A DNA stretch of 40,137 nt, taken from positions 1-40,137 of IMG/VR virus record IMGVR_UViG_3300035698_001611. One strand, given 5' to 3'. This document shows positions 6,433 through 16,142 of this stretch, piece by piece. The translations under genes and the position numbers were made by a program. The notes under the pieces are model-generated. The model did not search any database. It saw only the letters and a list, made by a program, of their open reading frames with translations, and was not told the origin of the DNA. The stretch is from a virus. Every line of letters begins with the position of its first letter. The stretch's first letter is position 1.

Positions 6433-9400
6433 CTAGTCATACAAATCATCTAGAGACTCTTGCCTTAATTTTTTATTCTCGTCCTTCAGTTCTTGTTGGT
6501 TATTCAAATACTGAGAGTCCCTTAATAAATCTTTTTGTTCCTTCTTTATCTCTTGCTCCCTTTCCCATAATTCTGGCATGTATTTTTTCTTCTCTGCATT
6601 TGTCAACCTTATTCCTGGAGACTTATTGCCTTTACGTTTTCCTTGAGCATAGTCTGAGAAATTAAAAAGTTTTAAAACAAACTCTCCAAATGATTTAGAG
6701 TCGTCAATAGTACCCCAGTTCTTCATAAACTTTCTAAGTTGAGGTGCTGGAATACCAGTCACAGCAATCGCCTCTGCCATAAACTTATTCATTTTCTCAG
6801 CCTTCTTCACAGACCCTTTGGTTCTTGCCATGTCTGTATACAACTTACCTAATAAAGCTGTCTGCCCTAAAACTGGTATAGTAGACGGAGTTCCAACCCA
6901 AGGATTTCCTAGTGTAACATCCTTTATTGTTTCCGCAACCTTACCTAAGATAAACAGCGCATTTAAATTCCCTAATATAGCAGCCATTCCAAGCTCTTCT
7001 TTGTCCTTATCATCAAATCCTCTTGCTAATCCTGGAAGTCCTTGAGAAACCCACTGAAACAGTACTGGCATCACTACATGGTAAACCGCCATAGACCTTG
7101 CGCTTTTACCTAAGCTTCTCCAGTAGTTTAACGAACCATCATCATTTACAGTACCCTTTCCTTCTTTACCACCACTCTTTATGATACGATACATATTACG
7201 TGAAGCTATAATTTCTCTACGTAAATATTGTTTTGGTGTGGTTAAGAACATATTAAAGGCTCTTGTTATAGGTCCTTTTGTTTGGAAATAATCTTTATCC
7301 TGCAAGTCATATGACTGCTGAGTTCTTAAAGTATCAGCCTCAAATTTCACGATTGCATAATCAATTACCTCCTGATCTGTAGCAGACGGATTTTTCTTCT
7401 TAAACTCATTTTTGTAGTGTAAGTAGTTTGGTACACCACCAATCAAAATAGCGCCCTTATCCCCAGTCATGGTAGTCCACATTAGCATCTTGGTAATCTT
7501 ATCGATTTTCTCAGATCCTAAACCAAACTTCTCCATTAAACCTCCATTCAATTTCTCGAATTTCTCGTCAGCATAATTCTCAACTGTTCTCGCTATAGTC
7601 TGACCATATCTATCTTGAAGAACTACAGAGTTTTCCATAACTTCTTTTACCAAAGTACGAGCCTGAGTAGTACTCATTGCCGCATTTTTCACCCAGTTCA
7701 GGTAACCTATATCGTTACCATAAGTAACAAACGAAGTCATCTGCTTTAAGATAAGTGTTGGGTTCAATCCTAAACGAGATAATAAAAATGTATTATTAAA
7801 TGTATTTATAATCTGAGTAGACCTCTGCGCCTGAACACCTTTGTTTGCAATTTTAGTTATAGAATCATTTATGTATTTCCAAATCTGCTCTCCAAACTTA
7901 TTGTTAATCGTTTCCTTTACTGCTGGTGAAGAAAATATTTTATCAATATTGTTAATTGAAACAGCATATGCCGCAAAATATTCCATGTCCTTCGTATAGT
8001 TTAACAGCGCATCAATACCATCTATTTTTTCAATAGCGTTTGTGTTCTGTATCCTAGCCTTAGAACTAGCAGCAGCAATATTTGTTATCCACGACTGACT
8101 ACCAGCTAATAAATCTAATCCCTCAGAGTCTTCTGCACTTTCTCTATAAACTCTACCAGCATAGAATTGATTCCATGGCATGTCAGTTCTATAAATTTCT
8201 TTATAGGTTTCGTTATAGTGGTCATATACAGATGGGTAATAGTCCTCTATCATCCACTTAGAAAATTCAATCAACCTATCATCTAATTTCTCTTCAATTA
8301 GATTTTTAATACGGCTTTCAAATTCATTTTTAAACTCCAAACTACCAAGCCTAGTTGCATCAAATGTATTTATCATACTCGCCTTTAGAGATGGGTCTTG
8401 CATTTGAGAGTAGTAATACATTAATTGATTCTGACTGATGTTCATCGTATTCATGTCAATCAATTTTTGAATCTCTTCTATCTTCGCATTTCTCTCCCCT
8501 TTTGACAACTCTTTATTACCCTCAACCTCTTTTAATTGACCTTGTAGTACACTATTTTTAGCCTCACTTATAACAATCGTTTCATTTATCTGAGAGTTTT
8601 TTCTGTTCTGTTTGGTCCATTTCTTACCAAACAATTCAGTCATCTTCTCAGAGAACACCAACTGTTGGTTCAACATACGACCTTTAAATACTCTAGAAGA
8701 TTTACGGATTTCTTTAGAAACAATCTGATCCGTTACGCCTTCAAATATTTCTCCAGGTTGTGTCGATATTCTATCAATCAACCCGGTCATATCTTCTGCC
8801 GTTCCAAATACACCTTGCTCAATACTTCTACCTAAGTTTCTTATAGAGGCTCCGAATCTTTTAACTACACTCTTCGCTTTTAAACCACCAGCGTTTTTAG
8901 CGTCTATACTAATATCTTTTTTCATTGCTGAAAATTCTTTATTAACCATGTACTCAGTAATATCCTCTTCAGCAAATCCCTTATCAATCAATGACTGTCT
9001 AGCATCGTAATCAATACCTGTCATATCTCTCAATACAGCTCTCTCATTTTCTCTATAACCAATTGCTTTTTTCAATAAAATATACTCAAGATCTGCTTTA
9101 CCTGAATTTTCTATCTGTCTCAAGCTATTTAAAACTGAAGATAACTGTGTGGTTTTATTAGGGTCATTCATTTCCTGAGCAAACGACTGGTTCACTTGCA
9201 TAGCTAAACCAATTTCCGCAATCAAACTAATGTCGTTCTTAGACATATCAGTTTTATTCTGAATGATTTTTTTAGTAGAGTCTTTTTTATCTACTATCTC
9301 TTCTTTAGATAATGCCTCTATTGCTTTTAATAATTTTTCATTAGCAGCATTTATTTCATCACTTGTAGAGTTAGAACTTACTAGCATAGATTTGATACGG

Positions 9401-12400
9401 TCTAATTTCTGACGAGTATTGTTATCAATCTTAACACCTTTTAGCCTACCACTTTTTATTGTAGTGTAGCTTTTATCTAACATATCAAATAAAGAATTAG
9501 ATAAAGAGGTGTTTGTTTTTTCAGTTACAATTTTAAAGACCTCATCTTTTACTGAATTGAAATTATCCTTATTTACTCTATTTACTTTATCAATTAAAGC
9601 TGTTATTTCTTTTTTGGTATACAAATCTCTTGGAAGAACCATACGAATATAGTTTCTCAAAGCTCTCTGAACTCCTTTTAGATTTTTCTCATCAAATTTA
9701 ATCTCACGTATCCTTTTATTTATAGCAGCGATTCTTTTTGGATTCGCTTTTAAAGGATCTGGTAATAACAAATCAAGCATATCTTTCTCCATCGCTAACT
9801 GCTGAGACGTTTGTCTACTACCTTTAACTCCTTGACCAGTATACTCTGACTGATTCATGAAAAAATCTAGGACCTCTAAATTAATTTGCTCTTCAGTTAA
9901 GGCAACCTCTTTTGTTTTTATTCCCTTTTCTAACCTCTTCTTAACTATATTATTTTTATCAACTAATTTCTTATAGAATGTATCTACTTTTTTTAGTAAC
10001 CTTAATCCTTCGATAAATCCACCAGTTAAATTATTAAAACTTGTTGGGTACTCGTTAAACATATACGAGTCAAAAGCCTCACTTTTCAATAAATCAAATG
10101 CCGCATTTATTTCTTTTCCGGTATAAGCTTTAACTGTTTTTCCATCTACAGTTCTTTTACGTCTCTGTAAGTAATCTTTAATTGCTCCATCACTAAATCC
10201 AGCCTCTTCTCTACCAACAATAATCACTCTTAATAAGTCATTTTCATTGTCCATTTTTTGCTGTCTCCCTTGTCTATTATCTCCAGTTTTTTTAACTATT
10301 GAATTACGAGCAGTTCTAATGGTGTATCCACCACCTCTACCATATGAATCAAACTTAGATTGCTGTATCGTATACCCTTTATTCAATTTACGAACATCTC
10401 TTCTTAAGTTACTGATATTAACCATCTTATTAATAAACCCAGCTTCACTAGCGTTATAGTATGATAGAATACCCTGAACAGTATCAACTCTTTGCTCTCT
10501 ACCTTCTGAAACTTCAGAGTCTGTTTTTGTGTAAACTTCAGGTAATAACATTACTTTTTGGTCTGCAAAACGCATTAAAGCATAAGCCTCATCTACTATC
10601 ACTAACGCCTCTTTATACCTACCTGCCTCTCTAAGTTTTCTAGCTTGGTCTCTTAATTTAAAAGCCTTCTGATTAACCCCTGAGAAATTCACCCAAGAGT
10701 TTTGACCTCTAGTTTCTGTAGTCATTGCTTTTCTTGCTAGTGGAGTATACATTCTTGAGTGTACGTTCCATGCATTTTCCTCCCCTATAGGACCAAAGCC
10801 ATTACCCATCTTAGAGTGTCCAAAGAAATCGTGAACAAATCTAAATACATCGTTCGCTAATAATGGAACTCCATTTTTATCTTTGAATTTTGTTTTCGCT
10901 AACAATGGATTTGCTGCTCTTTCTGCATCAGTTATTTTTCCCTCACCAAAACCTGCTTCTGTAGAAAATATTTTCATACTTTTATTTTCTCGCAAATCTT
11001 GAATCATTTTGTTAGAATTCAAATAAGGCTCATCATTATTTACCTCAACCAAATACCCACCTTTTAATATCTCTTCATATTGTACGATGGTTTCATCTAT
11101 TAAAGCTTCGTAAGACTCCTTTACTTCTTTATTATTCGGATCAGATTTACCTTCCTCAAAGATTTGAGCAATCTTTCTAGCCCTATTAATATCTAAGCTA
11201 GTTATTCTTGTAGCTTCTTCATAATCAATTCCCGTTCTTTCTGCAACTCTATTCGCAATTGTTGTTGCGTCCTGTAGTGGGTCATTGAACTTTCTGTTTC
11301 CTTCTTTTGTTTTAGGTTTTTCATCATTTTTAATGGTTTTTTGTTCTCTAATAGTACGTTCTCCTTCAGGTGTTATATTCTCAGGGACTTTAGCTGTAAA
11401 CTGCGCACCCATTGCAGATCTTGCAGCAGCTGGTTTTGTTCTTTCTCCTAATGGAGTTTGGTTAGCTTCCTTCGATTTTGGTTTCGATTTAGGATACACT
11501 TTCCTAACATCAACACCTTTATCAAAAACCATAAGTCCTTTACCAGGAATTGCCCAAGGATATGCTGGATGATAACCCGGCTCACCTTTACTTAATTTAA
11601 AAGGTTTACCATTTTTCTCAAATTGAATTGCAGAAATAATATCTCCGTAATCAATCTTAGATAAAGTTGAGTCATTAACTACATCTGATACACTTGTAGG
11701 AACAGTTTTTAAAGGAAAAAATGGAGAAATATTAAACTTAGCGTAAGAATCTTTACTAAGAAACTTTTCCGTAAACTCACCTCTTTGTTCGAAGTTTAAT
11801 GGAGTCATTATATCACTCAACTCTTCTAAACTATTTATCTGAGATGGCAATCCTTTTTTACTTAATCCATTTGCAACTTTAGTTAATTTTAATTTTGTAT
11901 TTATATACGCAATCATTTCTTTTGGAGAAGCACCTTTTTCTATCGCATAATTAATCTCGCTATTTATATACTCTAAAAATTGTAGGTTTCCAGTAATTCC
12001 GTTTTTAGCTTGAGACATCACAAGACCAACACCATCACTCTCATTTACTTTTGTCAATACTTTATTTGCGGCAACCTCTGTAGCGAACACCCACGCAGCC
12101 TCACTTCCTTGAGATTCTGCTCCGTAAGGATATAAATACCCACCATTAAACATAAATCTATTTCCAGATGGAGACTGAGTCTCCCCATAAGTTGCTTGAT
12201 CCGCTGCAAAAACAAATGCATTTGTTCCACTTAATTCATTAATAGAACCACGTTTTATTGATTTCAAATCAATACCACCTCTATTAATTTGCTGTTCTCT
12301 CCCCTCCTTAAAGTCAATAGCTGGTCCATCATCCTCGATATTATCCGGAATATTTCCATCAGCCTCTTCAATTACAGTTCCAGGTTCTACATTTATTGAT

Positions 12401-15400
12401 TCATTTATTTGACTTAATACAGCCACATCTCCTTCAGTAACCTCAGTTCCTGTTCTAACTTTTTCAGAAAAGGTATTAAGGAAGTCAATTACAGACTGAT
12501 CAGTTTTACCTAACCCTCCTGGTATTTCAAATCCTAATTTCTTAGCCATCTTTCTAATGAAATCAACTATCTTATTTTTAGCCGGAGCCTTTAACGTTTT
12601 ATATTCAGAAGCCATTAGTCCAAATAACTCAGCTAATTTCTCTTCATTTTGAATATTCTTGTCGTAATTTTTAGAAAAATTATCTATTCTTTGAGCAAGT
12701 ATAGATTCTTTTGGCAGTGTTTTCCTAACAGCACTTATCAACCTCTTAGCCGCTAAAGCTGCCTCAACATCTCCACCAGCTATTTTATCTAAAAAGACTG
12801 CGTGAAAAACCTCGTGAGCTACTGTACTTCCTTTTGCTTTAGATAAGTTTACGTGAATAACTTTACTTCCGGGATTGTAATATCCTGCTCCATCCTTTCC
12901 CGTATGTTTTTTAAAATCAGACTCACTCTCGTGTAATACAATTTTTACATTAGGTGCAATTTTAGCAATAGCTCGTGCCGCTTTCTTAGCTTTTCTAATT
13001 ACTGCTGTAGCTAAAGAAGTGTTTTCTAAACTAGTCTTACCCTTATTTTTGCTACGGTTTATAGATAAATTATCTGAAGAAGTTTCTACAGAGTCAACCA
13101 CATCCTCTCCGAAAAAAGCATCTATATCATCTTGTTCTTCTTTAGTTACTTCCTCCTGAGTCTCCTCCCTGTTTTGAGTTTTACCTTGGACTTCACTCTC
13201 GTTGGTAACCACATTGTTGGTTGCTCCTTGTCCCACCGCTTTGCTACTTCCGGTAGATTCTTGTGCATCCAGGCCTGTTGTGCTTTGCTCTTGTATGGCA
13301 TTTTCTTCTGTTTTAGTTTCGTTAGTAAAATCTTTAACCTCTCTAGATTCTTTATCAAAATTTGCATTTGATTCTGCCTGAGTTTTATGTATTACATTTA
13401 ATTCTTCCTTAATCTCATTGACCCTAGACTCTTTTTCTTTATAAGCACCTAAATCTTTATCAATACTTGCCATTTCAACAAGAAGATTATCTCTCTCAAG
13501 AACTAACCCTAAAGCTTTTTTTCTTTTACTAGTATCTAAATCTGGCGGAACGCTTTCAGACGCTGCTGATAAGGTACTGAATTGAAGAAACTCAGCATCA
13601 GCCTCTTTTCTTGTTTTATCTCCTCTAGAAACCTCTAAATCTAATCTAGTTTTATAAGCCTCTACAGTAATTGGATCAGATCTAATACCATCAAACATCT
13701 CTAAAACCTCATCAGAAATAAGGTCTGTTGCTCCATCTTTATAAGCACCAGCAATAGCTCCAGGAACACTCATTACAAATCCACCTACAGCCTCAGCCGC
13801 AGCAGCATGCCCAACTTCTCCCCAAAATTCTTTACCCCACATCTCAGGTTGGTCAAACATTTTCTTTTCATACATGCTATTCCATACATCCTTGTATCCC
13901 ATCTCAGCAATCTGCTGTAGTCCTCCAGTTTCAGCCTCAGCTAATGCCCCTTTAGCTATTTTCGTTGCAGCAATAATAGCTTTATTGGTATACATACCCT
14001 TAGCTAAATTACTTTTAATAACTTTTTCTAATGTTGCTTTATAAACAACTGCCGCAGCCCCTGTTTTTAAACCACTAGGGATTAACTTAGTGACTTGATT
14101 CATTAAACCAGTCATCATTGTTTTACTTCCAACAACATTTCTTAAACCAAATCTCTCTAGAACACCAACTGTTACAGCTAATGGTAACACAATCTTCTTG
14201 CGCTCATTTTCTGTTATATATTTAAAATCGGGATCATTATTCATTTCAACATTCATCGCTTCAGCAGCTAATAAAGAGAATGATGCAGTCTGTGCTATCG
14301 CTCCTTTTGTAGTTAAACCTAAAGCTTTAGCCATAAAGTTTCTTGCTCCTCCAGTAATTCCTGCTGCTGGTTTAATCTTTCCTCTTGACAGTAATGCCGC
14401 AGCCATAGAAGGTATAGATTTTGCCAAACCACTAAGACCACCTAGTAAAATAGGGGAATCTTGTTGTTGCTTCGCATAGCCTTCATCTGAAATAGAATCG
14501 ATTGATAAAGCTTCGTTCCAGTATTTTTTTATAGATTCTTTTTGTGGGTTTTTATGCTCCTTAACCTCTTGGTCTAATACTATTCTCCTTAATCTCTGAC
14601 CTCTAGTTTTGTCATTTACATAATCAGGAGGTAATTCATACGAGCCTTTACCTAATACGCCACCTTCAGGCATCCATATTTTACCAAAATCATCCCTTTT
14701 ATCAGGGTCATATCCATCTTTTTTTAACTGGTCTAGTATTTCTTTAGGGTATCCAAAAACAGATAACTTTCCATCAACAGGTTTTCGATCATCAATAGAT
14801 TCACCATCTAAACCTTTTAGCCATTTCTTATATACCTCTGGGTCTTCTATATTTTCAGGAATAGAGTAACCAATTCCTTTAGCAACCTCAATTTCTCGTG
14901 CTTTTTTTTCTTCAGGAGTCATCCCGAAATCCTCATCAATGGCTTGGGCTACTTTATAAAAAGCATCAACTCCAGTTCCGTATGCAGATGCCAATACCTC
15001 ACTAACACCTGGACCTAAAACATCATTCACAAATCCTCCAAGATAAGTAGCAATTGGCTGGTCTTCAGCCTCCTTTACTTTCATTGCATAGTAATTTCCT
15101 ACAGATTGATTTACTTGTGACTTAAAACTATCATACTCTTTATAGTCCTTAATCACACGATTCTTAATCTGCGCCAATCTTTTACCTATCGCTAATTGAT
15201 TTTGATATTTTAGCTGCCACTCTGGAGTTGCTCTTACAGATTTATCTTCAGATAGCATTGTCTCCATTGCTTGTTCATGAAGTGAATTTCTCTGTAGGTA
15301 AGTCTCGTATCTAACATTTATAGCTTCAGCTTTTATTTTTACATCACCTATATCTTCTTTAGTGGCCTCTGCACTAAAGTATTTTTTTCTATTTTTATCA

Positions 15401-16137
15401 TAATCAGAAAACTTTTCAGCCATTTGGGTGTCTGTTTTTCTGTTATTTTTTAAAAAGTCTCTTAATTCTTTTGCGGGACCTGATTCTCCTCCAAAAATAT
15501 CTCCAAAAATAGGGTCTAAGTTTACCGAAAGTTTCTCTCCATTTTCCGCAGTAACCTGCATAGAGTCTACACCATCAAATACACCATCTCCATCTTCCTC
15601 AAAAGTAAACCCGTAATCCTCAAAATGATAATTCATTCTAGCAACTACCTCTTCTTCCTCTCGATCAATTAAGTCTGGAGTAATAAAAGCTAATGACTTG
15701 TCAAACTGAGTGGCATTTCTATCGTAAGTGATTTCGTTATCAAAATCCTTCCCTTGCTCACGAGGATCGTAAGCAGGGTTTTCTGTAATCTGGTCTTCTG
15801 GTGCAATAATTGGATCTTGTTTTATTACACTCGCGTTAACCTCTGTTTTGGAAGCATCCAAAGAAGTATATGGAACCCCTGGAGTTTGTGTAGAAGAGTC
15901 CGTAATGATCTCCTCCCCATTTCCAGGAATACTCTCGCTTGGATTTTTTTTTTCAGGGAAGTAAGCAGCATTAAACCCATTATTATCTAGATCAGTCATA
16001 CCCTGATCTTTTAAATAAGAATATAGCTCAACATTTTGAGAAGTACCTGAAGCATATGCTGATGCAAAGTTTTCTTGAGATAAATCAGTAAGACCCTCCT
16101 TTACTAAATAATTATATAACTCTATAAATTTATCCAT
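6433..16137 (-). CDS. Giant multi-domain internal virion (ejection) protein, 3234 aa
   Basis: A 3234-aa protein, the last gene of the left-pointing virion operon. It is probably packaged and ejected with the DNA, as T7 gp16-type and 'large polyvalent' phage proteins are. Visible parts: a tandem repeat at 4-28 and 35-59 (ELYxYLxxxGxTDL), a hydrophobic region at about 560-780 suited to membrane insertion, and a Gln/Thr/Glu-rich linker at about 925-1010. Then comes a zincin-type peptidase motif HEVFH at 1108-1112 with a possible third ligand E1170. Further on are a module at about 1285-1550 (TNAFVFAADQATYG), a conserved module at about 1617-1870 with HDFFGH at 1769-1774 and TTETRGQNSWVNF, long helical stretches, and a conserved C-terminal part at about 2780-2980 (FNMFLTTPKQYLRR). 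It starts 5 bases after the 781-aa gene. Cleavage after packaging is possible. Roles other than ejection rest on family knowledge. Confidence 0.9.
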   Translation of the reverse strand: MDKFIELYNYLVKEGLTDLSQENFASAYASGTSQNVELYSYLKDQGMTDLDNNGFNAAYFPEKKNPSESIPGNGEEIITDSSTQTPGVPYTSLDASKTEVNASVIKQDPIIAPEDQITENPAYDPREQGKDFDNEITYDRNATQFDKSLAFITPDLIDREEEEVVARMNYHFEDYGFTFEEDGDGVFDGVDSMQVTAENGEKLSVNLDPIFGDIFGGESGPAKELRDFLKNNRKTDTQMAEKFSDYDKNRKKYFSAEATKEDIGDVKIKAEAINVRYETYLQRNSLHEQAMETMLSEDKSVRATPEWQLKYQNQLAIGKRLAQIKNRVIKDYKEYDSFKSQVNQSVGNYYAMKVKEAEDQPIATYLGGFVNDVLGPGVSEVLASAYGTGVDAFYKVAQAIDEDFGMTPEEKKAREIEVAKGIGYSIPENIEDPEVYKKWLKGLDGESIDDRKPVDGKLSVFGYPKEILDQLKKDGYDPDKRDDFGKIWMPEGGVLGKGSYELPPDYVNDKTRGQRLRRIVLDQEVKEHKNPQKESIKKYWNEALSIDSISDEGYAKQQQDSPILLGGLSGLAKSIPSMAAALLSRGKIKPAAGITGGARNFMAKALGLTTKGAIAQTASFSLLAAEAMNVEMNNDPDFKYITENERKKIVLPLAVTVGVLERFGLRNVVGSKTMMTGLMNQVTKLIPSGLKTGAAAVVYKATLEKVIKSNLAKGMYTNKAIIAATKIAKGALAEAETGGLQQIAEMGYKDVWNSMYEKKMFDQPEMWGKEFWGEVGHAAAAEAVGGFVMSVPGAIAGAYKDGATDLISDEVLEMFDGIRSDPITVEAYKTRLDLEVSRGDKTRKEADAEFLQFSTLSAASESVPPDLDTSKRKKALGLVLERDNLLVEMASIDKDLGAYKEKESRVNEIKEELNVIHKTQAESNANFDKESREVKDFTNETKTEENAIQEQSTTGLDAQESTGSSKAVGQGATNNVVTNESEVQGKTQNREETQEEVTKEEQDDIDAFFGEDVVDSVETSSDNLSINRSKNKGKTSLENTSLATAVIRKAKKAARAIAKIAPNVKIVLHESESDFKKHTGKDGAGYYNPGSKVIHVNLSKAKGSTVAHEVFHAVFLDKIAGGDVEAALAAKRLISAVRKTLPKESILAQRIDNFSKNYDKNIQNEEKLAELFGLMASEYKTLKAPAKNKIVDFIRKMAKKLGFEIPGGLGKTDQSVIDFLNTFSEKVRTGTEVTEGDVAVLSQINESINVEPGTVIEEADGNIPDNIEDDGPAIDFKEGREQQINRGGIDLKSIKRGSINELSGTNAFVFAADQATYGETQSPSGNRFMFNGGYLYPYGAESQGSEAAWVFATEVAANKVLTKVNESDGVGLVMSQAKNGITGNLQFLEYINSEINYAIEKGASPKEMIAYINTKLKLTKVANGLSKKGLPSQINSLEELSDIMTPLNFEQRGEFTEKFLSKDSYAKFNISPFFPLKTVPTSVSDVVNDSTLSKIDYGDIISAIQFEKNGKPFKLSKGEPGYHPAYPWAIPGKGLMVFDKGVDVRKVYPKSKPKSKEANQTPLGERTKPAAARSAMGAQFTAKVPENITPEGERTIREQKTIKNDEKPKTKEGNRKFNDPLQDATTIANRVAERTGIDYEEATRITSLDINRARKIAQIFEEGKSDPNNKEVKESYEALIDETIVQYEEILKGGYLVEVNNDEPYLNSNKMIQDLRENKSMKIFSTEAGFGEGKITDAERAANPLLAKTKFKDKNGVPLLANDVFRFVHDFFGHSKMGNGFGPIGEENAWNVHSRMYTPLARKAMTTETRGQNSWVNFSGVNQKAFKLRDQARKLREAGRYKEALVIVDEAYALMRFADQKVMLLPEVYTKTDSEVSEGREQRVDTVQGILSYYNASEAGFINKMVNISNLRRDVRKLNKGYTIQQSKFDSYGRGGGYTIRTARNSIVKKTGDNRQGRQQKMDNENDLLRVIIVGREEAGFSDGAIKDYLQRRKRTVDGKTVKAYTGKEINAAFDLLKSEAFDSYMFNEYPTSFNNLTGGFIEGLRLLKKVDTFYKKLVDKNNIVKKRLEKGIKTKEVALTEEQINLEVLDFFMNQSEYTGQGVKGSRQTSQQLAMEKDMLDLLLPDPLKANPKRIAAINKRIREIKFDEKNLKGVQRALRNYIRMVLPRDLYTKKEITALIDKVNRVNKDNFNSVKDEVFKIVTEKTNTSLSNSLFDMLDKSYTTIKSGRLKGVKIDNNTRQKLDRIKSMLVSSNSTSDEINAANEKLLKAIEALSKEEIVDKKDSTKKIIQNKTDMSKNDISLIAEIGLAMQVNQSFAQEMNDPNKTTQLSSVLNSLRQIENSGKADLEYILLKKAIGYRENERAVLRDMTGIDYDARQSLIDKGFAEEDITEYMVNKEFSAMKKDISIDAKNAGGLKAKSVVKRFGASIRNLGRSIEQGVFGTAEDMTGLIDRISTQPGEIFEGVTDQIVSKEIRKSSRVFKGRMLNQQLVFSEKMTELFGKKWTKQNRKNSQINETIVISEAKNSVLQGQLKEVEGNKELSKGERNAKIEEIQKLIDMNTMNISQNQLMYYYSQMQDPSLKASMINTFDATRLGSLEFKNEFESRIKNLIEEKLDDRLIEFSKWMIEDYYPSVYDHYNETYKEIYRTDMPWNQFYAGRVYRESAEDSEGLDLLAGSQSWITNIAAASSKARIQNTNAIEKIDGIDALLNYTKDMEYFAAYAVSINNIDKIFSSPAVKETINNKFGEQIWKYINDSITKIANKGVQAQRSTQIINTFNNTFLLSRLGLNPTLILKQMTSFVTYGNDIGYLNWVKNAAMSTTQARTLVKEVMENSVVLQDRYGQTIARTVENYADEKFEKLNGGLMEKFGLGSEKIDKITKMLMWTTMTGDKGAILIGGVPNYLHYKNEFKKKNPSATDQEVIDYAIVKFEADTLRTQQSYDLQDKDYFQTKGPITRAFNMFLTTPKQYLRREIIASRNMYRIIKSGGKEGKGTVNDDGSLNYWRSLGKSARSMAVYHVVMPVLFQWVSQGLPGLARGFDDKDKEELGMAAILGNLNALFILGKVAETIKDVTLGNPWVGTPSTIPVLGQTALLGKLYTDMARTKGSVKKAEKMNKFMAEAIAVTGIPAPQLRKFMKNWGTIDDSKSFGEFVLKLFNFSDYAQGKRKGNKSPGIRLTNAEKKKYMPELWEREQEIKKEQKDLLRDSQYLNNQQELKDENKKLRQESLDDLYD
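13146..13301 (-). CDS. Nested out-of-frame 'KSKAQQ' small phage protein
   Basis: A 51-codon ORF on the same strand as the 3234-aa gene but in another frame. It starts at an ATG (13301-13299) after the A-rich leader aaaacagaagaaa. The protein opens MPYKSKAQQAWMHKNL and continues PEVAKRWDKE, followed by a Lys/Arg-rich tail. I recognise this pattern (K-S-K-A-Q-x-x-(F/W)-M-H ... AKRWxxET ... LP) from a widespread family of tiny phage and prophage proteins of unknown function. The DNA here has about 76 G+C in 160 bases (13141-13300), against 18 in 60 just upstream (13321-13380). The giant frame reads as low-complexity Q/T/E/S linker. An in-frame start further upstream (13367) would give 73 aa, but family likeness begins at the internal Met. 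Confidence 0.6.
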   Translation of the reverse strand: MPYKSKAQQAWMHKNLPEVAKRWDKEQPTMWLPTRVKSKVKLKTGRRLRRK

Positions 16138-16142
16138 TACTG

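Noticed and set aside
13302-13367. 22-codon upstream extension of the nested small ORF
   Set aside because: Family-like sequence starts at the ATG at 13301, and the extra residues (Leu/Lys-rich) look like out-of-frame translation of the giant gene.
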